Part shown: positions 1 to 9,247 of the stretch, piece after piece
Position numbering within the stretch: position 1 is the stretch's first letter
Layout of the letters: each line of letters starts with the position of its first letter
Assembly: GCF_004346865.1 (NCBI RefSeq)
Contig: NZ_SMGR01000001.1
Span: forward strand, 2,320,433 to 2,384,432
Length of the DNA stretch: 64,000 nt
Direction of reading: 5' to 3'
Source of the DNA: Shimia isoporae
Lineage (GTDB): Bacteria; Pseudomonadota; Alphaproteobacteria; Rhodobacterales; Rhodobacteraceae
Made by a program: the position numbers and the translations under genes
The notes under the pieces: model-generated
The model's database searches: none
The model's input: only the letters and a program-made list of their open reading frames with translations
Told to the model about the DNA's origin: nothing

Positions 1-192
1 GATATGATCCTAGGTTGCGATTGCTTGTTGCGTCGTGTCGAAGCGACGCAAAAACAGATGACCACAGGCCTGTCGGAAGTCATGGCCCGCCACAACGTGG
101 TCGGCTTCTCCACCTACGGGGAACAGGTTAACTCTATGCATGTGAACCAGACCTTCACCGGTGTCGCGATCTATCCCCCGGAAACGGACTAG
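1..192 (+). CDS. FIST-domain sensor protein, C-terminal fragment
   Basis: Only the last 63 residues are in the window; the frame is open from base 1 and stops at 190-192. The visible piece carries features of the FIST C-terminal domain: a DCLLRR-like stretch, then GFSTYGEQ and a HVNQTFTG strand near the end. FIST proteins are intracellular sensory proteins; the NosP branch binds haem and senses nitric oxide. The gene ends nine bases before a PAS/histidine kinase gene, the usual partner of NosP-type FIST proteins, so the two are probably co-transcribed. The haem-binding part lies outside the window, so the NO role is inference from context. Confidence 0.7.
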   Translation, partial: DMILGCDCLLRRVEATQKQMTTGLSEVMARHNVVGFSTYGEQVNSMHVNQTFTGVAIYPPETD

Positions 193-201
193 GCCGGACC
201 C

Positions 202-2406
202 ATGGCCCAATCACTCATCAACCCGACCGATACGCTTGCGCGGCAAAACGAAAAGCTGCTCAAAATCGTGGACACCCTCATGCGCCGCGCCGAGCAGGGC
301 CCCGACACCGCCGGTGTCGCTTATGCCCAGTTCGAACGCGCCGTCATGCTCGAGGAAGAGGTGCGCGCCCGCACTCGAGAGCTTGAACACGCACTCGACC
401 TGCTAAATTCCTCCAACGCTCAGCTGGCCACCGCCAACGCCGAAGCTGAAGCCGCCCGCGCCAACCTCGCGAATGCAATCGAAACCGTGCAGGAAGGTTT
501 TGCCCTCTTTGACGCCAATGAACATCTCGTGATGTGCAATTCTCGCTTTGGGAAACACATGCGTGACGTCCACCATCAGTTTCAGCCCGGCCTTCCGTTC
601 CGGGATTACGTCCACATCGTTTCCGCCAGCCCCTACCTCGAACTGCCAGAGGGTGAGACGCCAGCGCAGTGGGCCGCACAGCGCATGGCCCGACACAAGG
701 AACAACACGTCGTCTTCAACGCTCGTATGGCAGGCGACCGGTGGCTTCAGGTATCGGAGCACCGCACCCGCGACGGTGGCACAGTCGTTCTGCAAACCGA
801 CGTCACGGATATGATGCTGTTGGAGAGACAGGAACGTGAACGGCTAAAGGACGATCAGGCTGCACTTATCAAAGCCACTCTCGAGCACCTCAATCAAGGT
901 GTCGGTATCTTTGACAGCGAACAGCGCCTCATAGGCTGGAACCGTCGAATGGGTGAGTTGCTGTCAATCCAGATCGGTCGGTTCCGTATCGGCCAAAGCT
1001 TCCAAACCATTTTCGAACAACTCAGCCGCAAGGTCTCATTTGCCTCGACCGAAGACGCGGAGGCCCTACCCCGCTGGACTTCGCGCAAAGACAGACGCGC
1101 GGCACTCAGCTTCGAAGTCGAGATCGGAACCGACCGCATTCTTGCCGTCTTCGCGCAACAAATGCCTGACGGTGGTTTTGTGATTTCCTTCACCGACATC
1201 ACCGCCGAACGCGCTGCAATGCGCGCGATATCGCAAGTCAATGAAACCCTTGAGAAACGAGTAACCGAGCGCACGCTTGAACTTCAGGACGCTCTGGCAG
1301 AAGCCGAACGCGCCAACGCGTCCAAATCCCGTTTTGTGGCAGCTGCCAGCCACGATCTCTTGCAACCGCTCTCCGCGGCAAAACTCTATATGGCTTCGCT
1401 GGACAGCGATATCGAGGACCCGGATCAACGCGAGCGCCTGACAAAAGCATCCAGCGCACTGCAAAGCGTTGAACACATTCTCGGCGCGTTGCTGGACATC
1501 TCACGGCTGGATTCAGGCCGTGCCGCCATTCATCCCAGCGAAATCCCCTTGGGCGTCATGCTGGACCAGATGCGTGACGAACTTGCGCCACTGGCCGCTG
1601 AAAAAGGCCTTCAATTTGATGTCGTGCCAAACTCGGCCCATGTGTCTTCCGACGCCACTTATCTGCGCCGCATCCTGCAGAACCTGATTTCCAACGCTCT
1701 CCGCTACACGGACAATGGGCGCGTTTTGGTCGGCGCGCGCCGTCGCGGCGATCGAGTGATCGTGGAAATCCATGACACCGGTCCCGGCATCCCACCAGAA
1801 CAGCAGGACAAGATTTTTGACGAGTTTCATCGCGTGAATGCCGCCGCAAGCGCCGCCGAAGGTCTTGGCCTTGGTCTGGCCATTGTGGACCGCGCCTGTC
1901 GCCTTTTGCAGCACCCGCTGACCATGCGCTCAACTCCGGGCTCCGGCACCCGCTTTTCCGTCGATCTGCCACTGGCTTGCCCCACAGATACGGCCATGGA
2001 ACCACAAGATGATCCTGTTGCAGGTACTCCCTTGGCGCATCGCATTGTTCTGCTAGTGGAAAACGACACAGAATTGCGCAACGCGATATCCATGACGCTT
2101 GAAAACTGGGGAGCTGACGTACTGGCTTGCGAAGGCCACTCCGAGGCCATCGCACTCCTTCAGGAAATCGACATAGCGCCAGACGTCATCCTTGCAGACT
2201 ATCAGCTCGACGAAGACGCTACCGGCACCGGCCTGATTGCGGACCTGCAGGCCATTTACGGTCCGCTCCCGGCTGTCGTGATAACAGCCAACCGGGAACC
2301 GGAGGTGCAGAACGAGGCCGCCGCTTTGAACGCCCGCCTGCTTTACAAGCCGCTGGACCTCGATGCATTGCGGGCGGCTCTGGAAGCCCAGCCCGGATTT
2401 TCGTAA
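202..2406 (+). CDS. Hybrid sensor histidine kinase/response regulator, NahK-like
   Basis: A 734-residue soluble hybrid kinase. Residues about 30-80 form a charged coiled coil, followed by two PAS-type segments (about 85-210 and 225-340), a second coiled coil, then a HisKA domain with the phospho-acceptor His384 in a SHDLLQPLSAA motif. The ATPase domain shows the N box (QNLISNALRYTD) and G box (DTGPGIP, GLGLGLAIV). A C-terminal receiver domain has the acceptor Asp666 in ILADYQLDE and the conserved YKPLD lysine. No transmembrane segment is visible. The HDLLQPL form of the H box is typical of NosP-associated kinases (NahK). The upstream FIST gene ends nine bases before this start, supporting a sensor-kinase pair; a dedicated phosphotransfer partner is not in the window. 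Confidence 0.88.
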   Translation: MAQSLINPTDTLARQNEKLLKIVDTLMRRAEQGPDTAGVAYAQFERAVMLEEEVRARTRELEHALDLLNSSNAQLATANAEAEAARANLANAIETVQEGFALFDANEHLVMCNSRFGKHMRDVHHQFQPGLPFRDYVHIVSASPYLELPEGETPAQWAAQRMARHKEQHVVFNARMAGDRWLQVSEHRTRDGGTVVLQTDVTDMMLLERQERERLKDDQAALIKATLEHLNQGVGIFDSEQRLIGWNRRMGELLSIQIGRFRIGQSFQTIFEQLSRKVSFASTEDAEALPRWTSRKDRRAALSFEVEIGTDRILAVFAQQMPDGGFVISFTDITAERAAMRAISQVNETLEKRVTERTLELQDALAEAERANASKSRFVAAASHDLLQPLSAAKLYMASLDSDIEDPDQRERLTKASSALQSVEHILGALLDISRLDSGRAAIHPSEIPLGVMLDQMRDELAPLAAEKGLQFDVVPNSAHVSSDATYLRRILQNLISNALRYTDNGRVLVGARRRGDRVIVEIHDTGPGIPPEQQDKIFDEFHRVNAAASAAEGLGLGLAIVDRACRLLQHPLTMRSTPGSGTRFSVDLPLACPTDTAMEPQDDPVAGTPLAHRIVLLVENDTELRNAISMTLENWGADVLACEGHSEAIALLQEIDIAPDVILADYQLDEDATGTGLIADLQAIYGPLPAVVITANREPEVQNEAAALNARLLYKPLDLDALRAALEAQPGFS

Positions 2407-2516
2407 ACCCGCCTCCCACAATCCGCACCGACACGATACCGACGCTCTGCCGACGCGTTGCAGACATCCGAAGTTGCCCGTAAATTCGCCGCAAATCAAA
2501 ATCACCGGAGCGCCCC

Positions 2517-3077
2517 ATGTCCAAGCTTGATTCTGTCCTCAAAGCCATCGACGCTGCCAATGCCAAAGACCCGAGGATGGACGACGGACAACCGGAAGCG
2601 CTGCTTTATGGCCAGCGGATGAGCGCCGAGTGCAACCGGCTTTTCCCGAATGCGTCCGAAGTGTTGCAGATCGCCGCGCGAGGTCAGCACATCGAACGAT
2701 GGGTTCTTTTGCGCGCCGACTATCCCGAAGGTCGAGCAGGTTATCTCAAGTGGCGCCGCGACCTCGGCGCGCATCACGCAACACGCGTTGGCGAGATCAT
2801 GGCAGGCGCGGGCTATTCAGACGAAGACATTTCCAAAGCGGGCGCCATGTTGCGCAAAGAAGGGATCAAACGCAACGATCAGGTCCAAACCCTTGAAGAC
2901 GTTATTTGTTTCGTATTTGTCAAATGGTACTTCGCTCCCTTTGCGGCAAAGCATCCGCATGAGAAAGTTCTGGATATCGTCACAAAAACCGCCCGAAAGA
3001 TGTCACCCGAAGCCCGCACTCGCGCGCTGTCCGAATTCGACTTGCCCGCAGACCTCGCCGCTGCCTTTGAGGCATGA
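2517..3077 (+). CDS. DUF4202 family protein
   Basis: A 186-residue soluble protein matching the DUF4202 family: an N-terminal AIDAAN helix, an RQxHIERW-like core (GQHIERWVL), the YPEGRAGYLKWRR segment and a later FVFVKWYF motif. The family has no settled biochemical function; the conserved His/Arg/Asp pattern resembles a helical HD-like fold, which is inference. The stop codon overlaps the start of the following CbiX-like gene by four bases (ATGA), so the two are translationally coupled. A weak GGAGCG ribosome site precedes the ATG. The 110 bases upstream, after the kinase stop, hold no other gene. Confidence 0.75.
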   Translation: MSKLDSVLKAIDAANAKDPRMDDGQPEALLYGQRMSAECNRLFPNASEVLQIAARGQHIERWVLLRADYPEGRAGYLKWRRDLGAHHATRVGEIMAGAGYSDEDISKAGAMLRKEGIKRNDQVQTLEDVICFVFVKWYFAPFAAKHPHEKVLDIVTKTARKMSPEARTRALSEFDLPADLAAAFEA

Positions 3078-3778
3078 GCATTCCGCCCAAACAAGCCCTG
3101 ATCGTGGCCCACGGCCAGCCATCTGATCCTGAGCCACCGGAACTCTGGCTTTCCGGTTTCGCGGCCAAGGTCGGCCTGCTCTTACCTGATTGGGACATAA
3201 GATCCGCAACCATCGCAAAACCGGAAGCGCTGGAAAATCAATCTCTTAGCATGGAAGAAGACGCGCTTGTCTTTCCCATGTTCATGGCAGACGGCTGGTT
3301 TGTCGGTCGTGTTCTGCCACGCCGTTTGAAAGGCCGTAACCTGCGCATTCTGCCTCCGCTCGGCTTCCATTCCGCCTTGCCAGATTTGGCAACCGAGCTG
3401 ATCCAATCCCATTTGATTGCTCAGGGATGGCCGCAGGCCGACACCCGTCTTCTCCTTGCCGGCCATGGCTCCGCCAAGGGCGACAAGGCGGCTCTTTCGA
3501 CCCGAAATTTCGCCGAAGCCCTCTCGGAACGCCTCCCGGAAATTGATATTATTCAAGGCCTTATCGAAGAAAGTCCGTTTATCTTCGACGCGGCTCGTGA
3601 TCTTGGCCCCAAGGCGATCTGCCTGCCATTTTTCGCGCTCGAAGGCGGTCATTGCAAAGAAGACATTCCTGAAGCGCTCGACAATGCCGGCTTTGTAGGA
3701 CTTCGGTTGCCCCCTTTGGGGCACGCCAATTCCCTTCCCGAACTCGTGGCAAGCGCCCTGACGCAAGAGCGGCAATAG
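3074..3778 (+). CDS. CbiX/SirB-type chelatase-like protein
   Basis: A 234-residue protein with the CbiX/SirB fold seen twice. The N-terminal half opens with LIVAHGQPSDP and has VFPMFMADGWFV; the second half has LLLAGHGSAKGD, the usual HGS chelatase motif, and CLPFFALEGGHCKEDIPEAL. These are the metal-inserting features of sirohydrochlorin cobalto- and ferrochelatases; His residues in the two HG motifs and in GGH would bind the metal. The gene overlaps the DUF4202 gene by four bases. No other corrin or siroheme gene is nearby, so the real substrate is uncertain. It converges with the LacI-type regulator with only two bases between the stop codons. Confidence 0.78.
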   Translation: MSIPPKQALIVAHGQPSDPEPPELWLSGFAAKVGLLLPDWDIRSATIAKPEALENQSLSMEEDALVFPMFMADGWFVGRVLPRRLKGRNLRILPPLGFHSALPDLATELIQSHLIAQGWPQADTRLLLAGHGSAKGDKAALSTRNFAEALSERLPEIDIIQGLIEESPFIFDAARDLGPKAICLPFFALEGGHCKEDIPEALDNAGFVGLRLPPLGHANSLPELVASALTQERQ

Positions 3779-3780
3779 GA

Positions 3781-4770
3781 TTAGAGCGACTGGCCTCTAA
3801 TGGCTTCCGGTTCCAACTGGACAAGCTTCGCCGCTTTCGGAGCATCGAGAATGATATCTGCAGCGGCCTCGCCAATTGCAAACCTGTGCGCGTCTGTTGT
3901 TGCCAGCTTGATCGGCAAACCCCGCAAGAGGTTCAGGTTATTGAAACCCGCCAGCGCCAGCTCATCCGGCACCGAAAGCCCAGCAGCAACGCAATGCATA
4001 TAGGCGCCTACGCTCATGACATCGCTCGAAAAATACAGGCAGTCGAGGTCCGGTGTTCTGGCCAACAGTTCCTTCGTTAACAGGTGGCCGTTCTCGATCG
4101 AAGACGCACCGGAGTAAAGCTCCTGATCGGCCAGGGAGACGCCTGCTTTTTCCAGCTCTTCCAGAAAGCCGGTCAACCTTTTCTCGGCCCGAAAATCTTG
4201 CGGCATCTTTGTCCCGATAAAGCCGATACGCTTGTAACCCGCATCCAGAATGGTGCGCGCCATTGCACGTCCCGCGGCTAGGTGCGAAATGCCCACGCAA
4301 TGGCGTACCGGATCGCCGTCCACATCCATAACTTCAACAACCGGACAATCCGCATTGGCCATCATCTTGCGGGCCGCCTCTGTGTGCTCCAACCCCGCAA
4401 CGACAATTCCCGCGGGACGCCAGCTTAGCATCTCGCGGATCACCTCCTCCTCCTCCTCAAGATCATAGGCCGTCACCCCGATTACAGGCTTGAGAGGCGT
4501 GTCCTTAAGCTTGGAAGAAATGCCGGAGAGCACCTCTGGAAAAACAGAGGAATTCAGGCTCGGCACAACAACACCAACAAGGTTCACCTTGTTGGAGGCC
4601 AGCGCTCCGGCAATGCGATTCGGAACATATCCGACATCCTTGGCGATTTGCTCGACCTTCTCGCGCGTCCGCTGCGACACGTCTGGCGCACCCCTCAAGG
4701 CCCGCGAAGCTGTCATTTCACTGACGCCCGCAAGGTTGGCAATATCTTTGAGAAGCAGCTTTTTCCCCAT
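3781..4770 (-). CDS. LacI-family regulator of central carbon metabolism (CceR/GntR-like)
   Basis: A LacI-type repressor of 329 residues when started at the ATG at 4770. That start puts the helix-turn-helix at residues 6-27 (LKDIANLAGVSEMTASRALR), the normal place. The open frame extends further upstream to 5046 but runs through the gap promoter and start, so the longer version is rejected. After the hinge (NRIAGALASNK) comes the periplasmic-binding-like sensor domain. It is divergent from gap-zwf-edd-eda. In Rhodobacteraceae a LacI-type regulator of the Entner-Doudoroff genes (CceR), responsive to 6-phosphogluconate, is known; the position here fits. The promoter region between the genes contains a near-perfect 16-base palindrome. 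Confidence 0.85.
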   Translation of the reverse strand: MGKKLLLKDIANLAGVSEMTASRALRGAPDVSQRTREKVEQIAKDVGYVPNRIAGALASNKVNLVGVVVPSLNSSVFPEVLSGISSKLKDTPLKPVIGVTAYDLEEEEEVIREMLSWRPAGIVVAGLEHTEAARKMMANADCPVVEVMDVDGDPVRHCVGISHLAAGRAMARTILDAGYKRIGFIGTKMPQDFRAEKRLTGFLEELEKAGVSLADQELYSGASSIENGHLLTKELLARTPDLDCLYFSSDVMSVGAYMHCVAAGLSVPDELALAGFNNLNLLRGLPIKLATTDAHRFAIGEAAADIILDAPKAAKLVQLEPEAIRGQSL

Positions 4771-4867
4771 GGCGTGATGGTCTGACACTGCCCCCAGTTT
4801 CGCAAGCCCAAAACTTGTGAAGGACGCCGTGCCGCAACCCCCTTGATTTCTGATGCGTTCGACTGTA

Positions 4868-4883
4868 CCGATAGCGCTAACGG
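4868..4883. promoter_or_regulatory. Probable LacI-type operator upstream of gap
   Basis: CCGATAGC followed by GCTAACGG is a palindrome matching at 7 of 8 paired positions, with the central CG step typical of LacI-family sites. It lies 45 bases before the gap start and in the divergent regulator promoter region. A second partial copy (TAGCGCAATCG) follows 12 bases on, at 4884-4894. A poor promoter, TTGATT at 4843 with TACCGA at 4866, would be overlapped by the operator. The 11 bases AGCGCTAACGG recur at 16355-16365. Confidence 0.6.
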
Positions 4884-4927
4884 TAGCGCAATCGAAATGC
4901 GCTTGTCTACGGGTTAGGAGTTTTAAG

Positions 4928-5935
4928 ATGACCACGAAGATTGCAATCAACGGATTTGGCCGCATTGGCCGCGGAGTTTTGCGGGCCCTCGTTGAAAGTG
5001 GTGCAACCGATATCGAAGTTGTAGCAATCAACGACCTGTCTCCCAACGATCACCTGGTGCACCTGCTAAAATACGACAGCGTTCACGGCCGCCTGAATGC
5101 AGACGTTTCGCTGGACGGCGACACAATGAAGGTCGCCGGCCAAACCATTAGCCTGACAGCGATCCGCAACCCAGAAGACCTGCCTTGGTCTGACGTAGAC
5201 GTTGCGTTCGAATGCACCGGCATTTTCACCGCAAAAGACAAAGCTGAACTTCTGCTGAAATCCGGAGCAAAACGTGTTCTGGTCTCGGCTCCTGGAAAAG
5301 ATGCTGACAAAACCATCGTTTTCGGTGTCAACGACGACACTCTGACTGCTGACGACATCATCGTTTCCAACGCGTCCTGCACCACCAACTGTCTCGCGCC
5401 GGTGGCCAAGGTTCTCAAAGACACCTACGGCATCAAAACTGGCTACATGACGACTATTCACGCCTACACCGGTGACCAGCCTACCCACGACACAAACCAC
5501 AAGGACCTCTATCGCGCCCGCGCCGCCGCATTGTCGATGATACCGACGTCCACCGGAGCGGCCCGCGCCATTTCTCTGGTTCTCCCGGAACTGGCAGGCA
5601 AACTTGAAGGCTCCGCAGTGCGCGTTCCCACAGCCAACGTTTCCATGGTTGATCTGGTTATCGTCCCCGAGAAAGAGGCGACCGTTGGCGGTATTAACGC
5701 AGCAATGAAAGCCGCTGCCGAAGGTCCGCTGAAGGGCGTGCTTGGGTATGAAGAGGCGCCACTGGTTTCACAAGACTTCAACCACGACCCGCACTCTTCG
5801 GTGTTTGCTCCGGCACAAACATCCGTCACAGACGACGGCCTTGTGCGTGTGGTAAGCTGGTACGACAACGAGTGGGGGTTCTCCAACCGCATGCTCGACA
5901 CCGGCCGCCGCATTGGCGCCTTGCTGAAGGGATAA
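4928..5935 (+). CDS. gap: Glyceraldehyde-3-phosphate dehydrogenase, type I
   Basis: Converts glyceraldehyde-3-phosphate, NAD+ and phosphate to 1,3-bisphosphoglycerate in the cytoplasm. The 335-residue protein begins with the NAD-binding INGFGRIGRGVLRAL motif, has the catalytic cysteine in SNASCTTNCLAP, the catalytic histidine in TIHAYTGDQ, and the C-terminal SWYDNEWGFSNRM segment. The open frame continues upstream to 4853, but the ATG at 4928 follows a TTAGGAG ribosome site and gives the standard N-terminus. First gene of the gap-zwf-edd-eda operon; here it takes the triose phosphate made by Eda. Six bases separate it from zwf. Likely controlled by the divergent LacI-type regulator. Confidence 0.97.
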   Translation: MTTKIAINGFGRIGRGVLRALVESGATDIEVVAINDLSPNDHLVHLLKYDSVHGRLNADVSLDGDTMKVAGQTISLTAIRNPEDLPWSDVDVAFECTGIFTAKDKAELLLKSGAKRVLVSAPGKDADKTIVFGVNDDTLTADDIIVSNASCTTNCLAPVAKVLKDTYGIKTGYMTTIHAYTGDQPTHDTNHKDLYRARAAALSMIPTSTGAARAISLVLPELAGKLEGSAVRVPTANVSMVDLVIVPEKEATVGGINAAMKAAAEGPLKGVLGYEEAPLVSQDFNHDPHSSVFAPAQTSVTDDGLVRVVSWYDNEWGFSNRMLDTGRRIGALLKG

Positions 5936-5941
5936 GAACAC

Positions 5942-7396
5942 ATGGTCGCTCGCGTCATCCCGGTTTCGCCCTTTGATCTGGTGATCTTCGGGGCGACGGG
6001 TGATCTGGCCCGGCGCAAAATCCTGCCGGGCCTGTTTCTTCGCTTCAAGTCGGGTCAAATGCCCGAAGAAGCCCGCATTGTCGGCTCTGCGAGATCCGAT
6101 TTTGACAGCGCCGAGTTCCGCAAGGTTATCGGCGCAGCCATTGCTGAATTCTTGCCTGAGGAACTGCGTCCTGCTGACACTGTCGCGGCCTTCCTTGAAC
6201 GGTTGGAATACGTACATATCGACGCCACCGGAGACACCGGTTGGTCGGCGCTCAAGAACATTTTGCGCGACGATGTGATCCGCACGTTCTACTTGTCGGT
6301 CTCGCCATCACTCTTTGGTGCAATCGCGGAACGACTAAGCAAACATGGCGTGGCAACGCCGCAATCCCGCATCGTGGTCGAAAAACCCTTTGGCCACGAT
6401 CTCGCGTCCGCCAAGGCGCTGAACGCCGATCTGTTGCGCCACTTTGCCGAAGAACAAATCTATCGCATCGACCACTACCTCGGTAAAGAAACCGTGCAGA
6501 ACCTGATGGCGCTGCGGTTTGCCAACTCGCTCTTTGAACCGCTGTGGAATTCCACCCACATCGATCACGTGCAGATCACCGTCGCAGAAAGCCTTGGTGT
6601 CGGCGGACGCGGCGGATACTACGACCAGTCCGGTGCCATGCGCGACATGGTGCAAAACCACCTGATGCAACTCTTGTGTCTGACGGCGATGGAGCCCCCC
6701 TCCAAGTTTGCGCCCAACTCTGTGCGCGACGAAAAGGTGAAAGTAATAGAAGCGCTGGATCCGGTCGAAAGCGAAGACATCGTGCGTGGTCAATACCGCT
6801 CCGGCCGAGACATGCCGAGCTATTTCGAGGATGTAGAAAACGACGCCTCGCGCACCGAGAGCTTTGTGGCAATGAAGCTCAAAATTGCGAACTGGCGTTG
6901 GGCTGGCACGCCGTTCTATCTGCGCACAGGCAAACGCCTACGCGACCGCGTCAGCGAGATCACTGTGGTCTTCCGTGATCCGCCACACATGATTTTTCCC
7001 AACCCGATGGACGGACGCAAAGGCAACGCCCTGATCATCCGCCTGCAACCGGACGAGGGCATCACCCTGCGCACCACGATCAAGGAACCGGGTCCCGGCG
7101 GCATGCGCCTTACCGAAGTCGACATGGACATGACCTTTGCCGATGCCCTTGGCTCGGACCTGAATACACAGGACGCTTATGAGCGCCTGATCATGGACGT
7201 GATCCGCGGCGACCAGACCCTCTTCATGCGCGGTGACGAAGTCGAGGCAGCCTGGGGCTGGGCCGATCCGCTGATCGCTGCTTGGCAGGAAAGCGGCAAA
7301 AAACCAGTGCCTTATGATGTCGGCAGTTCGGGCCCTGAAGAGGCGTTGATGCTGCTTCACCGCGACGGAAGGCGCTGGCGCCCGATCGGCGACTGA
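5942..7396 (+). CDS. zwf: Glucose-6-phosphate 1-dehydrogenase
   Basis: Oxidises glucose-6-phosphate to 6-phosphogluconolactone, the first step of the Entner-Doudoroff route. The 484 residues carry the NADP-binding motif IFGATGDLARRKILPGLF at residues about 10-27, the substrate and catalytic motif RIDHYLGKETVQN, and the family motif VVEKPFGHDL. Length is normal. It lies six bases after gap and 38 bases before edd, on the same strand. No phosphogluconolactonase gene (pgl) sits beside it, unlike in many relatives, so that step must be encoded elsewhere. Confidence 0.97.
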   Translation: MVARVIPVSPFDLVIFGATGDLARRKILPGLFLRFKSGQMPEEARIVGSARSDFDSAEFRKVIGAAIAEFLPEELRPADTVAAFLERLEYVHIDATGDTGWSALKNILRDDVIRTFYLSVSPSLFGAIAERLSKHGVATPQSRIVVEKPFGHDLASAKALNADLLRHFAEEQIYRIDHYLGKETVQNLMALRFANSLFEPLWNSTHIDHVQITVAESLGVGGRGGYYDQSGAMRDMVQNHLMQLLCLTAMEPPSKFAPNSVRDEKVKVIEALDPVESEDIVRGQYRSGRDMPSYFEDVENDASRTESFVAMKLKIANWRWAGTPFYLRTGKRLRDRVSEITVVFRDPPHMIFPNPMDGRKGNALIIRLQPDEGITLRTTIKEPGPGGMRLTEVDMDMTFADALGSDLNTQDAYERLIMDVIRGDQTLFMRGDEVEAAWGWADPLIAAWQESGKKPVPYDVGSSGPEEALMLLHRDGRRWRPIGD

Positions 7397-7434
7397 AGCT
7401 AAAGAAGATTTGTAAAATCAGGAAGGAAGGCACT

Positions 7435-9243
7435 ATGCCGGTCCACCCAACAGTGCAGGCGGTCACGGACCGCATTATCAGCCGCAGCGCGCTAACCCGT
7501 TCGGCCTATCTTGAACGCATGGATCAGGCTCGCAAGCAAGGCCCCGCACGTGCTCACCTGTCTTGCTCCGGGCAGGCGCATGCTTACGCCGCAGCGGGGG
7601 AAGATCAGTCGACTTTGGCCACAAAAGGTGCCGGAAACCTCGGGATCATAACCGCCTACAACGACATGTTGTCCGCTCACCAGCCGTTTGAAACCTACCC
7701 CAATGCGATTAAGGAAGCCGTTCGGGAGATCAGCGGTACCGCGCAGGTCGCGGGAGGCGTGCCCGCCATGTGTGATGGCGTGACACAGGGTGAAGCAGGG
7801 ATGGAGCTTTCCCTCTTCTCGCGGGATGCCATCGCCATGGGCGTCGGGGTCGCATTGTCCCACAACGTTTTTGACGCCACGGTTTACCTCGGGGTTTGCG
7901 ATAAAATCGTGCCGGGCCTGATCATAGGCGCGCAGGTATTTGGCCACTTGCCCGCCGTTTTCTTACCGGCCGGACCGATGACTTCTGGCATCTCCAACGA
8001 TGAGAAGTCCGAAGTCCGCAAGAAATATGCTGCCGGCGAAATCGGTCGCGACGAGCTTTTGAAATCGGAAATGGCCGCCTACCACGGCCCCGGCACATGC
8101 ACATTCTACGGAACCGCCAACACGAACCAGATGTTGATGGAGTTCATGGGCTTGCATCTGCCCGGCTCGTCTTTCGTAAATCCCGGCACCGACCTGCGTG
8201 ATGCACTAACGCGTGAAGGCGCCAAACGGGCACTCGGCTTGTCCGCCCTCGGCAATGACTACACGCCAGTTTGCGACGTTCTCAACGAAAAGGCATATGT
8301 AAACGGTATTGTAGGTCTGATGGCCACCGGCGGCTCGACCAACCTTCTTATTCACCTGATCGCCATGGCACGCGCCGGCGGCGTGATCCTTGACTGGCAG
8401 GACTTTGCAGAACTGTCCGACGTCGTGCCGCTTTTGTCGCGCGTCTATCCCAATGGGCTCGCGGACGTGAACCACTTCCACGCGGCTGGCGGTCTGGGGT
8501 TCATGATCCGCGAACTGCTTGGCGCCGGCTATCTGCACCCCGACACCAAGACTGTCACGGGCGAAGGGATTGGCAGCTACATCATGGAGCCTTTCCTTGA
8601 CGGCGGCGCTCTCACCTGGCGCGAAGGAAGCAAAGAAAGCCTGAACGAACAGATTGTGCGGCCCGCCTCAAAGCCGTTTCAGGAAACGGGCGGTCTTGCA
8701 CGCCTGACCGGCAACCTTGGCACCGGAGTCATGAAAGTCTCTGCAGTGGCCGAGGAAAACCGCATTATCGAAGCCCCCGCGCGCATCTTCCACGATCAGG
8801 AAGAAGCAAAGGACGCCTTCAAAAAGGGTGAATTGACTGAGGATGTTGTAATCGTCGTGCGCTTCCAGGGCCCCAAGGCCAACGGCATGCCGGAACTGCA
8901 CTCTCTGACGCCGTTCCTGTCGATCATGCAAGGCCGCGGTCAGAAGGTTGCTCTTGTGACGGACGGGCGCATGTCCGGCGCTTCCGGCAAGATTCCGTCT
9001 GCAATCCATGTGGTCCCTGAGGCTTTGGATGGCGGCCCAATCGCAAAACTAAAGGACGGCGATTTGGTGCGTGTCGATGCTGTGACGGGCGATCTGGAAG
9101 TCCTGACGGACGGGTTCTTGGATCGGGATGTGGTCACTGCCGATCTTTCTTCCTATCAATCCGGAACGGGTCGCGAGCTTTTCCGCCTGTTCCGCAACAA
9201 CGTGAATTCCGCCGACACCGGCGCAACCGTATTTGGATTCTAA
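7435..9243 (+). CDS. edd: 6-Phosphogluconate dehydratase
   Basis: Dehydrates 6-phosphogluconate to 2-keto-3-deoxy-6-phosphogluconate (KDPG). The 602-residue protein belongs to the IlvD/Edd family: [15 protein letters not shown] near the N-terminus, the iron-sulfur cysteines in [11 protein letters not shown] and [12 protein letters not shown], the substrate loop [13 protein letters not shown], and the C-terminal [17 protein letters not shown] motif. A GGAAGGAAGG ribosome site precedes the ATG. The stop is followed four bases later by eda, so the two consecutive enzymes are tightly coupled. Confidence 0.97.
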   Translation: MPVHPTVQAVTDRIISRSALTRSAYLERMDQARKQGPARAHLSCSGQAHAYAAAGEDQSTLATKGAGNLGIITAYNDMLSAHQPFETYPNAIKEAVREISGTAQVAGGVPAMCDGVTQGEAGMELSLFSRDAIAMGVGVALSHNVFDATVYLGVCDKIVPGLIIGAQVFGHLPAVFLPAGPMTSGISNDEKSEVRKKYAAGEIGRDELLKSEMAAYHGPGTCTFYGTANTNQMLMEFMGLHLPGSSFVNPGTDLRDALTREGAKRALGLSALGNDYTPVCDVLNEKAYVNGIVGLMATGGSTNLLIHLIAMARAGGVILDWQDFAELSDVVPLLSRVYPNGLADVNHFHAAGGLGFMIRELLGAGYLHPDTKTVTGEGIGSYIMEPFLDGGALTWREGSKESLNEQIVRPASKPFQETGGLARLTGNLGTGVMKVSAVAEENRIIEAPARIFHDQEEAKDAFKKGELTEDVVIVVRFQGPKANGMPELHSLTPFLSIMQGRGQKVALVTDGRMSGASGKIPSAIHVVPEALDGGPIAKLKDGDLVRVDAVTGDLEVLTDGFLDRDVVTADLSSYQSGTGRELFRLFRNNVNSADTGATVFGF

Positions 9244-9247
9244 AAAC

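Noticed and set aside
4771..5046. N-terminal extension of the LacI-type regulator
   Set aside because: It would run through the gap promoter and the first codons of gap; the ATG at 4770 gives the normal LacI N-terminus.
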